Source of the DNA: Mycolicibacillus trivialis
GTDB lineage: Bacteria; Actinomycetota; Actinomycetes; Mycobacteriales; Mycobacteriaceae
Direction of reading: 5' to 3'
DNA: 64,000 bases
NCBI RefSeq assembly: GCF_002102395.1
Contig: NZ_LQPZ01000040.1
Span: 1 to 64,000 of the forward strand
The position numbers and the translations under genes are program-made. The notes under the pieces are model-generated. The model saw nothing but the letters and a program-made list of their open reading frames with translations, was not told the origin of the DNA and did not search any database. The stretch's first letter is position 1; each line of letters opens with the position of its first letter. Below, in pieces: positions 35,042 to 42,007 of the stretch.

Positions 35042-35731
35042 ATGAACGATCTGGTTGACACCACCGAGATGTACCTGCGGACGATCTACGACCTCGAGGA
35101 AGAGGGTGTGACCCCGCTGCGAGCGCGCATCGCCGAGCGCCTGGAGCAGAGCGGACCCACCGTCAGCCAGACCGTGTCGCGCATGGAGCGCGATGGGCTG
35201 GTGCGAGTCGCCGGCAACCGGCACCTCGAGCTCACCGGGACCGGGCGGGCGCTGGCCGTGGCGGTCATGCGCAAGCACCGGCTCGCCGAGCGACTTCTGG
35301 TCGACATCATCGGGCTGCCTTGGGAAGAGGTCCACGCCGAGGCGTGCCGGTGGGAGCACGTGATGAGCGAGGACGTCGAACGTCGTCTGGTCAAGGTGCT
35401 CAAGAACCCGACGACCTCCCCGTTCGGAAACCCGATTCCCGGCCTCGACGAACTCGGTGTGGACGCCGATGCCGAGTCCGGCGCGGACCTGCTGCGGCTG
35501 ACCGAACTGCCCGCGCGGTCGCCGGTGGCGGTGGTGGTCCGGCAGTTGACCGAACATGTGCAGGGTGACGTGGACCTGATCTCCCGGCTCAAAGCGGTCG
35601 GCGTGGTCCCCGATGCCCGGGTCACCGTGGAGAACAACCCCGACCACGGGGTCACCATCGTGATGCCCGGCCACGAGAACGTGACACTGCCCAGCGAGAT
35701 GGCGCACGCGGTGCTGGTGGAGAAGATCTAG
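35042..35731 (+). CDS. ideR: Iron-dependent regulator IdeR
   Basis: The 229-residue DtxR-family repressor has an N-terminal winged helix (RARIAERLEQSGPTVSQTVSRMERDGL, about 26-52, interrupted here by turns), a dimerisation and metal domain with the Met10/Cys102-type ligands (EMYLRTIYDL and EACRWEHVMS), and a C-terminal SH3-like domain (about 150-225). With ferrous iron it represses siderophore genes and activates storage genes. Its position after sigB is conserved (Rv2710-Rv2711). No iron box is seen in its own upstream region. Confidence 0.96.
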   Translation: MNDLVDTTEMYLRTIYDLEEEGVTPLRARIAERLEQSGPTVSQTVSRMERDGLVRVAGNRHLELTGTGRALAVAVMRKHRLAERLLVDIIGLPWEEVHAEACRWEHVMSEDVERRLVKVLKNPTTSPFGNPIPGLDELGVDADAESGADLLRLTELPARSPVAVVVRQLTEHVQGDVDLISRLKAVGVVPDARVTVENNPDHGVTIVMPGHENVTLPSEMAHAVLVEKI

Positions 35732-35742
35732 CCCAGCGGGCA

Positions 35743-36798
35743 TCATCCGGCGCGCCGCGCCGGGCGTTGCGGCGGGAGCTGCACTCCGAGTTCCTCGGCG
35801 ATCCGCAGACCGGTGATCGCCAACTCACGGATCTGCTCCGGGCGCATCCCGGATTGCAGCGCCGAGTCGAGCATGCCGGCCATCCGGTGGTCGGGGCGTT
35901 CGTCCAGCGCCGCACCCAGCGCCATCCCGGCCAGCGACCCGTCCCCGCGTGCATAGGCGGCGAACGCCAGCAGCACCAGCGCTTCGGCCCGCGCCGGTTC
36001 CGGCAGCACTTGGGCCAGCAGCACCCACAGGGCCTCGGCGTCGACGGCGCGCTCCCCCACCGCCAGCCCGAACAGACTGTCCCGCACCCGGATGTCATCG
36101 AGCGCACCGCCCAGCGACACCAGGTCGGCGTCGTCGAAGACCGTCCCGGTGGACAGCCGCTCGACCGCCGCGACGACGAACTCGAGGGCACCCCTGGCGC
36201 GGGCGTCGGAGTCGCCGGCGCCCTCGGCGCGAGACTTCGCCGCCTGTTTGCGCAGTGCCGCCGCGAGGCGGCGGCGCCGCCGCCGGTCCCGCGGCGCGAA
36301 CACGGCCACCATCTCGTCGCGGCTGGAGTACAGCCGCCGGCCTTCCAGCACCGCGGCCATCGCCAGCGGTGAGCACGCCGGGTCCTCGACCCGTCCGGCC
36401 GACCCGCAGCCGTCGACGCAGTGCCACCGGCCGTCCGCGGCGATCGCATCGACCACATGGGCCGCCCACACCACGATGTCGTGGCGGGCCAACAACCGCA
36501 CCAGCGCGTCGGCGATCCGGCGGAACTCGATGTTGCAGACCGGACACCGGGCGCCGTCGGCGTCCACGAAGACCGCGATCACGGCTTCGGGTGCCGCGGC
36601 GGACACGGCGTCGGTGAGGGTGGCCAGCCGGTCGGGTAGTTCGTCGCCGAGATCGGTGCGCGTCACCAGCCCCAGCGCACCATCCTCGACGGCGGCCAAC
36701 ACCAGTGAATGTTCCGGCACGAAGCCCAGGACGGCGGGCAGGGCCGCGATCAAGGCGCCCGGGCGGTCGGGATGGATGTCGTATCGCTGTTTCGTCAT
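35743..36798 (-). CDS. DUF4192 family protein (Rv2712c-like)
   Basis: The 351-residue soluble protein has the typical DUF4192 opening, an Ile-Ala-Ala-Leu-Pro-Ala-Val-Leu-Gly-Phe-containing strand followed by PEHSLVLAA (about residues 16-36). A cysteine cluster (CPVC near 86, CVDGCG near 127) follows in the first third. An Arg-rich segment (about 165-190) precedes the helical C-terminal half. The family is actinobacterial and of unknown function. Its 3' end is 11 bp from that of ideR. The downstream position of sthA in M. tuberculosis is taken here by a different gene. Confidence 0.82.
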   Translation of the reverse strand: MTKQRYDIHPDRPGALIAALPAVLGFVPEHSLVLAAVEDGALGLVTRTDLGDELPDRLATLTDAVSAAAPEAVIAVFVDADGARCPVCNIEFRRIADALVRLLARHDIVVWAAHVVDAIAADGRWHCVDGCGSAGRVEDPACSPLAMAAVLEGRRLYSSRDEMVAVFAPRDRRRRRRLAAALRKQAAKSRAEGAGDSDARARGALEFVVAAVERLSTGTVFDDADLVSLGGALDDIRVRDSLFGLAVGERAVDAEALWVLLAQVLPEPARAEALVLLAFAAYARGDGSLAGMALGAALDERPDHRMAGMLDSALQSGMRPEQIRELAITGLRIAEELGVQLPPQRPARRAG

Positions 36799-36917
36799 AC
36801 CCGCACCGTGGCGACCGCGTCTGTCAACGCGGCCGCCGCGGGCGGGCCCGCTACGCCTCCACCGTCACGGCTGGGGACGGCGGCGCAACTGGGGATAACC
36901 GCCGGCCGGCGGGATCG

Positions 36918-37349
36918 TCAGTGCGGCACCCAGGACCACACGGTCCTGGCGATCGACCGCAGCGGCTTGGGCCAGTGCACGCCGGGCCGCTGCATGCCCG
37001 GGCCGCACTTCGGCCACGCCTCGGGGCCCTGTACGGCCAATACCCGGTTGGCCACCGCAATTTGCTGGTCGCGGCTGGCGTCGGACGGAGAGCCGACCCC
37101 GCCGAACTCCCGCCAGGTGGATTCCTTGAATTGCAGGCCGCCGTAGAAGCCATTTCCGGTGTCGGCGGACCAATTTCCGTTCGATTCACATTGCGCGACC
37201 GCGTCCCAATTGACGCCATCGGCCTGGGCGACGCCGACGCCCGGACTCAGCAGCAACCCCACACCGGCGATCACCGCGCCCGACGTCAACAACGGCCTGC
37301 TCCGGGGGGCAGACGAGGCGACTCGCCGGCCCGCCACATTGCGGTCCAT
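36918..37349 (-). CDS. Resuscitation-promoting factor-like secreted transglycosylase
   Basis: The 143-residue protein has a signal peptide (about residues 15-44, cleavage near AQA-DG) followed by one Rpf transglycosylase domain. NWDAVAQCESNGNW carries the catalytic Glu55, followed by GFYGGLQFKESTW and a second cysteine in WPKC that should pair with Cys54. Rpf proteins cut peptidoglycan glycan chains and promote regrowth of dormant cells. Small size and lack of LysM or G5 domains make it RpfC/E-like. From memory none of the five M. tuberculosis rpf genes sits here. GGAGG lies 7 bp before the ATG. Confidence 0.88.
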   Translation of the reverse strand: MDRNVAGRRVASSAPRSRPLLTSGAVIAGVGLLLSPGVGVAQADGVNWDAVAQCESNGNWSADTGNGFYGGLQFKESTWREFGGVGSPSDASRDQQIAVANRVLAVQGPEAWPKCGPGMQRPGVHWPKPLRSIARTVWSWVPH

Positions 37350-37814
37350 ACCCCAACCTCCGTGATAGAAGTAGCACGTGTGGTCAGAGAACCTAACGTG
37401 ATTAATGGGACAAATCCATAAGTTTCGTTATTACTGCGTCGTAAGTGTCAACTTTTTTTATTGATGCAAAAAACAATTAGGGTTGTTAATGAGTCAAACG
37501 ATGTTGCTGATGCTTGTGATGTAGCTGTTATGTTTGTTATTGATGTTGTTCATGTTTCGCATGTGGCGCCAGCCGGCGGCGTCTGACCGGGATTCACCGG
37601 TAGGCGAAACGGCTACCCGATCGGAATGGGCGCGACGACGGCGGTGTTTGACCGGTCAGTGGGCGAACCGCCCGGCCGTCCCGGCGCCGATCCGCCGTAC
37701 TGTGCGGCTCCGGGACTGCTGCTGGGACACTGGTGGGACGCCACGGTCGGCCCCACCGCCGGGGTCGGCGATGACAGACTTGAGTAGGACCTGCACCGAA
37801 GGAGGCTGAGCCCT
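37350..37814. other. 465-bp gap between the rpf-like gene and the PAC2 gene, with an AT-rich block
   Basis: No convincing gene is seen. The part at about 37380-37560 is strikingly AT-rich for this genome, with T/G-rich plus-strand runs and an A-tract. On the minus strand TTGACA (forward 37446-37451) could be the -35 of the rpf-like gene, but no -10 at normal spacing is clear. From 37561 the composition returns to high GC and leads to the PAC2 ribosome binding site at 37801-37805. Confidence 0.7.
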
Positions 37815-38786
37815 ATGACGCAGGACGCACACGCCGATCCCGGGCCCGAGCACCGGCCCGACCAGAGCGGCATGTACGAGCTGGAATTCCCGGCGCCGCA
37901 ATTGTCGGCCGACGACGGCCGCGGCCCCGTCCTGATCCACGCTCTGGAAGGTTTCTCCGACGCCGGGCATGCGATCCGGCTGGCCGCCACTCATCTCAAG
38001 GGGACACTGGAGAGCGAGCTGGTGGCGTCGTTCGCCATCGACGAATTGCTCGACTACCGCTCCCGGCGTCCGCTGATGACGTTCAAAACCGACCGCTTCA
38101 CCCATTACGAGGAGCCGCAACTGAACCTGCACGCCCTGCGGGACAGCGCCGGTACCCCGTTTCTGCTGCTCGCCGGGATGGAGCCGGATCTGAAGTGGGA
38201 GCGGTTCATCACCGCCGTGCGGCTGTTGGCCGACCAGCTCGGCGTGCGCCAGACCATCGGGCTGGGCACCATCCCGATGGCCGTGCCGCACACCCGGCCG
38301 GTGACCTTGACCGCTCACTCCAACAACCGCGAGCTGATCGCCGACCACCAGCCGTGGGTGGCCGAGGTTCAGGTGCCGGCCAGCGCCTCCAACCTGCTGG
38401 AGTACCGGTTGGCCCAGCACGGGCATGAGGTGGTCGGGTTCACCGTGCACGTCCCGCACTACCTGTCGCAGACCGACTACCCCGCCGCCGCGCAGGCGCT
38501 GCTCGAGCAGGCCGCCAAGACCGGCGCGCTGCAACTGCCGGTCGGTGAGCTGGCCGAGGCCGCCGAAGCGATCCACGTCCGGATCGACGAGCAGGTCTCC
38601 GACAGCGAAGAGGTCGCGCAGGTCGTGCACGCGCTCGAGCAGCAGTACGACGCGTTCATGAGCGCCCAGCAGAACCGGTCGCTGTTGGCCCACGACGAGG
38701 ATCTGCCCAGCGGCGACGAGCTCGGCGCGGCGTTCGAGCGCTTCCTGGCCCAGGAGGCCAAGAAAGACGGCGACGGCCGCTCGTGA
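37815..38786 (+). CDS. PAC2 family protein (Rv2714-like)
   Basis: The 323-residue protein has a PAC2 (proteasome-assembly-chaperone-like) fold: [20 protein letters not shown] (about 41-60), [14 protein letters not shown] and [13 protein letters not shown] (about 155-167). The C-terminal 80 residues are helical and acidic. The M. tuberculosis homologue has a solved structure but no firm role. GGAGG lies 9 bp before the ATG. Its stop overlaps the start of the PhzF gene by GTGA, so the two are coupled. Confidence 0.85.
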   Translation: MTQDAHADPGPEHRPDQSGMYELEFPAPQLSADDGRGPVLIHALEGFSDAGHAIRLAATHLKGTLESELVASFAIDELLDYRSRRPLMTFKTDRFTHYEEPQLNLHALRDSAGTPFLLLAGMEPDLKWERFITAVRLLADQLGVRQTIGLGTIPMAVPHTRPVTLTAHSNNRELIADHQPWVAEVQVPASASNLLEYRLAQHGHEVVGFTVHVPHYLSQTDYPAAAQALLEQAAKTGALQLPVGELAEAAEAIHVRIDEQVSDSEEVAQVVHALEQQYDAFMSAQQNRSLLAHDEDLPSGDELGAAFERFLAQEAKKDGDGRS

Positions 38787-39469
38787 GCCTGCCGGTGGCG
38801 GTGCTGCGGGTCTTCACCGACGCCGCCGGTGACTATGGAAACCTGCTCGGGATCATCGACGCCGACGCCGTCCACCCGCAGGAGCGTCCCCGCCTGGCCG
38901 CTCAACTGGGTTACAGCGAAACGATCTTCGTCACCGCGCCCTCCCACGGGTCGGCCAGCGCCCAGGCGCGCATCTACACGCCCGGCGGCGAGATCGACTT
39001 CGCCGGCCACCCCTGCGTCGGGGTGGCCTGGTGGCTGCACGAACGCGGCACCCCGATCCGCGAGCTTCAGGTGCCCGCCGGGTCGGTGCGGGTGCGCACC
39101 GACGGCGACCGCACCGCGATCACCGCGCGCGCGGACTGGGCGCCGGACTTCGTGCTCACCGAGTTGCCGTCGGTGACCGCGCTGGCGCAGGCCGAGCCGG
39201 AGCACTATCCGGCGACCGCCGCGCACTATCTGTGGGCCTGGGCCGACCCCGGCCGCAACCGGGTACGGGCCCGCATGTTCGCCCCCAATCTCGGTGTGCC
39301 CGAGGACGAGGCGACCGGGTCGGCGGCGCTGCGGCTCACCGCCCACCTCGGCCGGGACCTCACCGTCGTGCAGGGCCGTGGCTCGGTGATCGAGACGCGG
39401 TGGAGTCCCGACGGTTGGCTGAGCGTCGCCGGCCGGGTGGTAGTCGAAGAAACCATGACCGTGGTCTGA
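38783..39469 (+). CDS. PhzF-type isomerase/epimerase family protein (Rv2716-like)
   Basis: The 228-residue protein has the PhzF / diaminopimelate-epimerase-like fold. The conserved glutamate is in GYSETIFV (about residue 47), with the family signatures [15 protein letters not shown] (about 72-86) and [12 protein letters not shown] (about 176-187). PhzF members isomerise small acids without cofactor, and the substrate here is unknown. It is short for the family (usually 260-300). It is translationally coupled to the PAC2 gene; in H37Rv another gene (Rv2715) lies between the two. Confidence 0.85.
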   Translation: MSLPVAVLRVFTDAAGDYGNLLGIIDADAVHPQERPRLAAQLGYSETIFVTAPSHGSASAQARIYTPGGEIDFAGHPCVGVAWWLHERGTPIRELQVPAGSVRVRTDGDRTAITARADWAPDFVLTELPSVTALAQAEPEHYPATAAHYLWAWADPGRNRVRARMFAPNLGVPEDEATGSAALRLTAHLGRDLTVVQGRGSVIETRWSPDGWLSVAGRVVVEETMTVV

Positions 39470-39509
39470 TCGCGCCTCTGAGCCTGCCGCGGGTGGCCGG
39501 GCGGCGGGG

Positions 39510-39998
39510 TCAGCCGGGTCGGCGCAGCAGCGTCGCGCTGAGGTGGTCCTGGGCGTGCTGACCGACCGCTCCCATCCGCAACGTGTAGCTGAGTTCGGCG
39601 CCGTCGACGCGAACCGAACGCTCCAGCGCGGTCACCTCTTTGGCGGTGGGGCTGAGCCCGATCGCGGTGGCGGCCATCTCCGCGGTGATCACCGCGTCCA
39701 CCACCGAGTAGGTACCGACCTGGATCTCGGTGATCCCGGTGGGATGAGCCAGGATCCATTCGACCCGGCCGGGTTCGGGCACCCGCAGGTAGCCTGTCTC
39801 GGAGTGCAGCCGCCGCCCGTCGGCCATCGCCCTGGTCTTCTGTCGATAGCTGAAGAAGGGTTTGCCGACATGGCTGAACGAGATCTCCTCGAGGTATTCG
39901 AAGGTCTCGATGGTCGGGTACATGCCGACCCCGCGACCCGACCAGGTGCCCAACAATGGCGCCAGCTCAACGAGATTGGGATGGAGTTCCGGCGGCAT
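39510..39998 (-). CDS. Nitrobindin-like haem protein (Rv2717c-like)
   Basis: The 162-residue beta-barrel protein of the nitrobindin/THAP4 family has the GxWxGxG signature LGTWSGRGVGMYP (about 16-28) and the proximal haem histidine expected near the C-terminus in GQHAQDHLSATLL. Homologues bind ferric haem and nitric oxide and can isomerise peroxynitrite. No signal peptide. A TAGGCT -10 lies 6 bp before the ATG, predicting a leaderless mRNA. It lies next to nrdR as in M. tuberculosis. Confidence 0.88.
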   Translation of the reverse strand: MPPELHPNLVELAPLLGTWSGRGVGMYPTIETFEYLEEISFSHVGKPFFSYRQKTRAMADGRRLHSETGYLRVPEPGRVEWILAHPTGITEIQVGTYSVVDAVITAEMAATAIGLSPTAKEVTALERSVRVDGAELSYTLRMGAVGQHAQDHLSATLLRRPG

Positions 39999-40004
39999 AC
40001 TCCG

Positions 40005-40010
40005 AGCCTA
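40005..40010 (-). promoter_or_regulatory. Leaderless -10 element of the nitrobindin gene
   Basis: On the minus strand TAGGCT is followed by 6 bp and the ATG at 39998. It lies in the 28-bp gap after nrdR. Confidence 0.5.
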
Positions 40011-40026
40011 AGGCAGGAAGCGCCAC

Positions 40027-40491
40027 TCAGCCCGCATTCGAAACCTTGCGGTGTGCCCGCAGGGTCGCGATCTCCTTCTCGAAGTCGTCGGCGGAGGAGA
40101 ACGACCGGTAGACCGACGCGAACCGCAGGTAGGCGACCTCGTCGAGATCCCGCAGCGGTCCCAGGATCGCCAGGCCGACCTCGTTGCTGGGCACCTCCGC
40201 CGAGCCGCCGGCCCGGATCGCGTCTTCGACCTTCTGCGCCAACAGGTTCAGGGCATCGTCGTCGACCTGCCTCCCCTGGCAGGCGCGCCGGACACCGCTG
40301 ACCACCTTCTCCCGACTGAACGGCTCGGTCACGCCGCTGCGTTTGACCACCGCCAACACCGCGGTCTCCACGGTGGTGAACCGTCGGCCGCATTCCGGGC
40401 AGGCGCGGCGCCGCCGGATGGCCTGCCCCTCGTCGGTCTCGCGGGAATCGACCACGCGCGAATCGGGGTGCCGGCAAAACGGACAGTGCAT
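40027..40491 (-). CDS. nrdR: Transcriptional repressor NrdR
   Basis: The 154-residue protein has a zinc ribbon ([18 protein letters not shown] and ACPECGRRF, four cysteines) and an ATP-cone (about residues 46-136, from [17 protein letters not shown]). NrdR represses ribonucleotide reductase genes in response to ATP/dATP. It lies 107 bp downstream of the LysM gene on the same strand; in M. tuberculosis these are Rv2718c and Rv2719c. No ribonucleotide reductase gene is in the window. Confidence 0.95.
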   Translation of the reverse strand: MHCPFCRHPDSRVVDSRETDEGQAIRRRRACPECGRRFTTVETAVLAVVKRSGVTEPFSREKVVSGVRRACQGRQVDDDALNLLAQKVEDAIRAGGSAEVPSNEVGLAILGPLRDLDEVAYLRFASVYRSFSSADDFEKEIATLRAHRKVSNAG

Positions 40492-40598
40492 AGCCGCTCC
40501 TTCGCCACGCCACAACGCGGGGTGCTTGAACGACACCGAGCGTACCCGCGGCCCGCCGACGGCGGTCAACACCGTCGGGGCGCGCCGGTCCCGGTCGC

Positions 40599-41111
40599 TC
40601 ATCGCACCGGAGCGATCAAGGTCTGGCCGGCCTCCAGCGCGGTCGACTCCAGGCCGTTGAGCTCGCGGATCGTCGCCGCGACCCGACCGGCGGGGGCGCC
40701 CGGGGCCACCCGGGCCGCGAGGTGCTCGAGGGTCTCGCCGCTGTGCACCTGGACCACCGCCAACTCGGCCGGCACCTGCTCCGCCTGGGCCGCCACCGCC
40801 GCACCGAACTGGGCGACGATGCCCAGCCACACCGTGATCAGCGCCGCCAGCAGCGCCAACACCACCGTGGTGGCCGGGGTGACCGGCCTGCGGCGGTGCG
40901 GCCCCCGGGCCACCAGCACCCCGGTGCCGCGGTACCGCAACGGGGCCACCGGCGGGCGGGACGAGCCAGGACGGGTCCGGGAGCGGGGACCGGCATCGCC
41001 GCGAGGCGGGCCGACACGGACCGGCTCCGCCCGGCGCGGGGCCGGGCGGCGGCCCGCCGGGCGGGCGGATACCGAAGGGGTGGATGCGGGGCGGTGGTCG
41101 ATGACGGTCAT
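40599..41111 (-). CDS. LysM-domain membrane protein divergent to lexA (Rv2719c/ChiZ-like)
   Basis: The 170-residue protein has a basic Pro/Arg-rich cytoplasmic start (about 1-75), one transmembrane helix (about 80-100) and a C-terminal LysM domain ([16 protein letters not shown]..., about 118-165) facing the wall. The M. tuberculosis homologue is reported as a damage-inducible cell-wall hydrolase that delays division. It shares the SOS-box-rich gap with lexA, so damage induction is likely here too. AGAGG lies 9 bp before the ATG. Confidence 0.85.
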   Translation of the reverse strand: MTVIDHRPASTPSVSARPAGRRPAPRRAEPVRVGPPRGDAGPRSRTRPGSSRPPVAPLRYRGTGVLVARGPHRRRPVTPATTVVLALLAALITVWLGIVAQFGAAVAAQAEQVPAELAVVQVHSGETLEHLAARVAPGAPAGRVAATIRELNGLESTALEAGQTLIAPVR

Positions 41112-41197
41112 GAGGTGTCCTCTCGGAGACGATTCGCTTGTACGTTCGATGTTAGAACACCGGGACGACAGAATTCGAACACGTTATTGAACCGTTG

Positions 41198-41213
41198 TAG
41201 AACACCTGATCGA
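41198..41213. promoter_or_regulatory. LexA-like box in the lysM/lexA gap
   Basis: TAGAAC-ACCT-GATCGA matches the mycobacterial SOS box TCGAAC-N4-GTTCGA at 10 of 12 positions. It lies about 90 bp upstream of the LysM gene start. Confidence 0.5.
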
Positions 41214-41227
41214 ACGCCGTCGTTCGA
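41210..41227. promoter_or_regulatory. Perfect SOS half-site palindrome with 6-bp spacer
   Basis: TCGAAC-GCCGTC-GTTCGA has both half-sites perfect but a spacer of 6 instead of 4 bp. It overlaps the box at 41198-41213 by four bases. Confidence 0.45.
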
Positions 41228-41233
41228 CACACC

Positions 41234-41249
41234 TCGAACACCTGTTTGA
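41234..41249. promoter_or_regulatory. SOS box of lexA
   Basis: TCGAAC-ACCT-GTTTGA matches the consensus at 11 of 12 positions with the correct 4-bp spacer. It overlaps the lexA -35 element, as expected for autorepression. Confidence 0.85.
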
Positions 41250-41274
41250 AAGTTGGGCGGGTTGGGGCTAGATT
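41246..41274 (+). promoter_or_regulatory. lexA promoter
   Basis: TTGAAA (41246-41251) and TAGATT (41269-41274) are separated by 17 bp. The start point should fall at about 41281, next to the ATG at 41283. Confidence 0.7.
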
Positions 41275-41282
41275 CGGAGGTT

Positions 41283-41987
41283 ATGAGCGACAGCACCGGC
41301 ACCGACCGCCCCACCGAGACCGCCGGCCGCGGACGCGGTTCGGCAACCGGATTGACCGACCGGCAGCGCACCATCCTGGAGGTGATCCGCGCTTCGGTGA
41401 CCGAACGCGGCTACCCGCCCAGCATCCGCGAGATCGGGGACGCGGTGGGGCTGACCTCGACGTCATCGGTGGCCCACCAATTGCGCACGCTGGAGCGCAA
41501 AGGCTACCTGCGGCGCGACCCGAACCGGCCGCGGGCGGTGGACGTGCGCGGGGTCGACGAGGCGCAGCGGTCCCGGCCGGCCACCGAGGTGGCCGGTTCC
41601 GATGCGCTGCCGGAACCGATGTTCGTGCCGGTGCTCGGCCGGATCGCCGCGGGCGGACCGATCCTGGCCGAGGAGGCGGTCGAGGACGTGTTCCCGCTCC
41701 CCCGCGAACTGGTCGGCGACGGCGCGCTGTTCCTGCTGAAGGTCGTCGGCGAGTCGATGGTCGATGCGGCGATCTGCGACGGCGACTGGGTGGTGGTGCG
41801 CCAGCAGAACGTCGCCGACAACGGCGACATCGTCGCGGCGATGATCGACGGCGAGGCCACCGTCAAGACGTTCAAGCGCGCCGCCGGGCAGGTGTGGCTG
41901 ATGCCGCACAACCCGGCCTTCGACCCGATCCCGGGCAACGACGCCGCCATCCTCGGCAAGGTCGTCACCGTCATCCGCAAGATCTGA
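41283..41987 (+). CDS. lexA: SOS repressor LexA
   Basis: The 234-residue protein has an N-terminal winged helix ([20 protein letters not shown], about 24-43) and a C-terminal S24 self-cleavage domain. The scissile Ala123-Gly124 lies in RIAAGGPIL, the nucleophile Ser158 is in VVGESMVD, and the general base Lys195 is in ATVKTFKR. RecA filaments trigger cleavage and so release damage genes. The ATG at 41283 follows GGAGG by 2 bp. The gene lies divergent to the LysM gene across 171 bp. Confidence 0.96.
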   Translation: MSDSTGTDRPTETAGRGRGSATGLTDRQRTILEVIRASVTERGYPPSIREIGDAVGLTSTSSVAHQLRTLERKGYLRRDPNRPRAVDVRGVDEAQRSRPATEVAGSDALPEPMFVPVLGRIAAGGPILAEEAVEDVFPLPRELVGDGALFLLKVVGESMVDAAICDGDWVVVRQQNVADNGDIVAAMIDGEATVKTFKRAAGQVWLMPHNPAFDPIPGNDAAILGKVVTVIRKI

Positions 41988-42007
41988 GGCGGCGCCGACG
42001 CCGCGGG

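Noticed and set aside
37389..37405. IdeR iron box upstream of the rpf-like gene
   Set aside because: Only one half-site (TTAGGTT on the minus strand) is present; the second half does not match.
37534..37809. Small plus-strand open frame of 91 codons before the PAC2 gene
   Set aside because: It has no ribosome binding site, an unnatural Arg/Trp/Cys-rich composition, and starts in the AT-rich block; no family resemblance.
37350..37814. c-di-AMP (ydaO-type) riboswitch upstream of the rpf-like gene
   Set aside because: Some rpf genes have this element, but the conserved GC-rich core is absent; the relevant part is AT-rich without matching helices.
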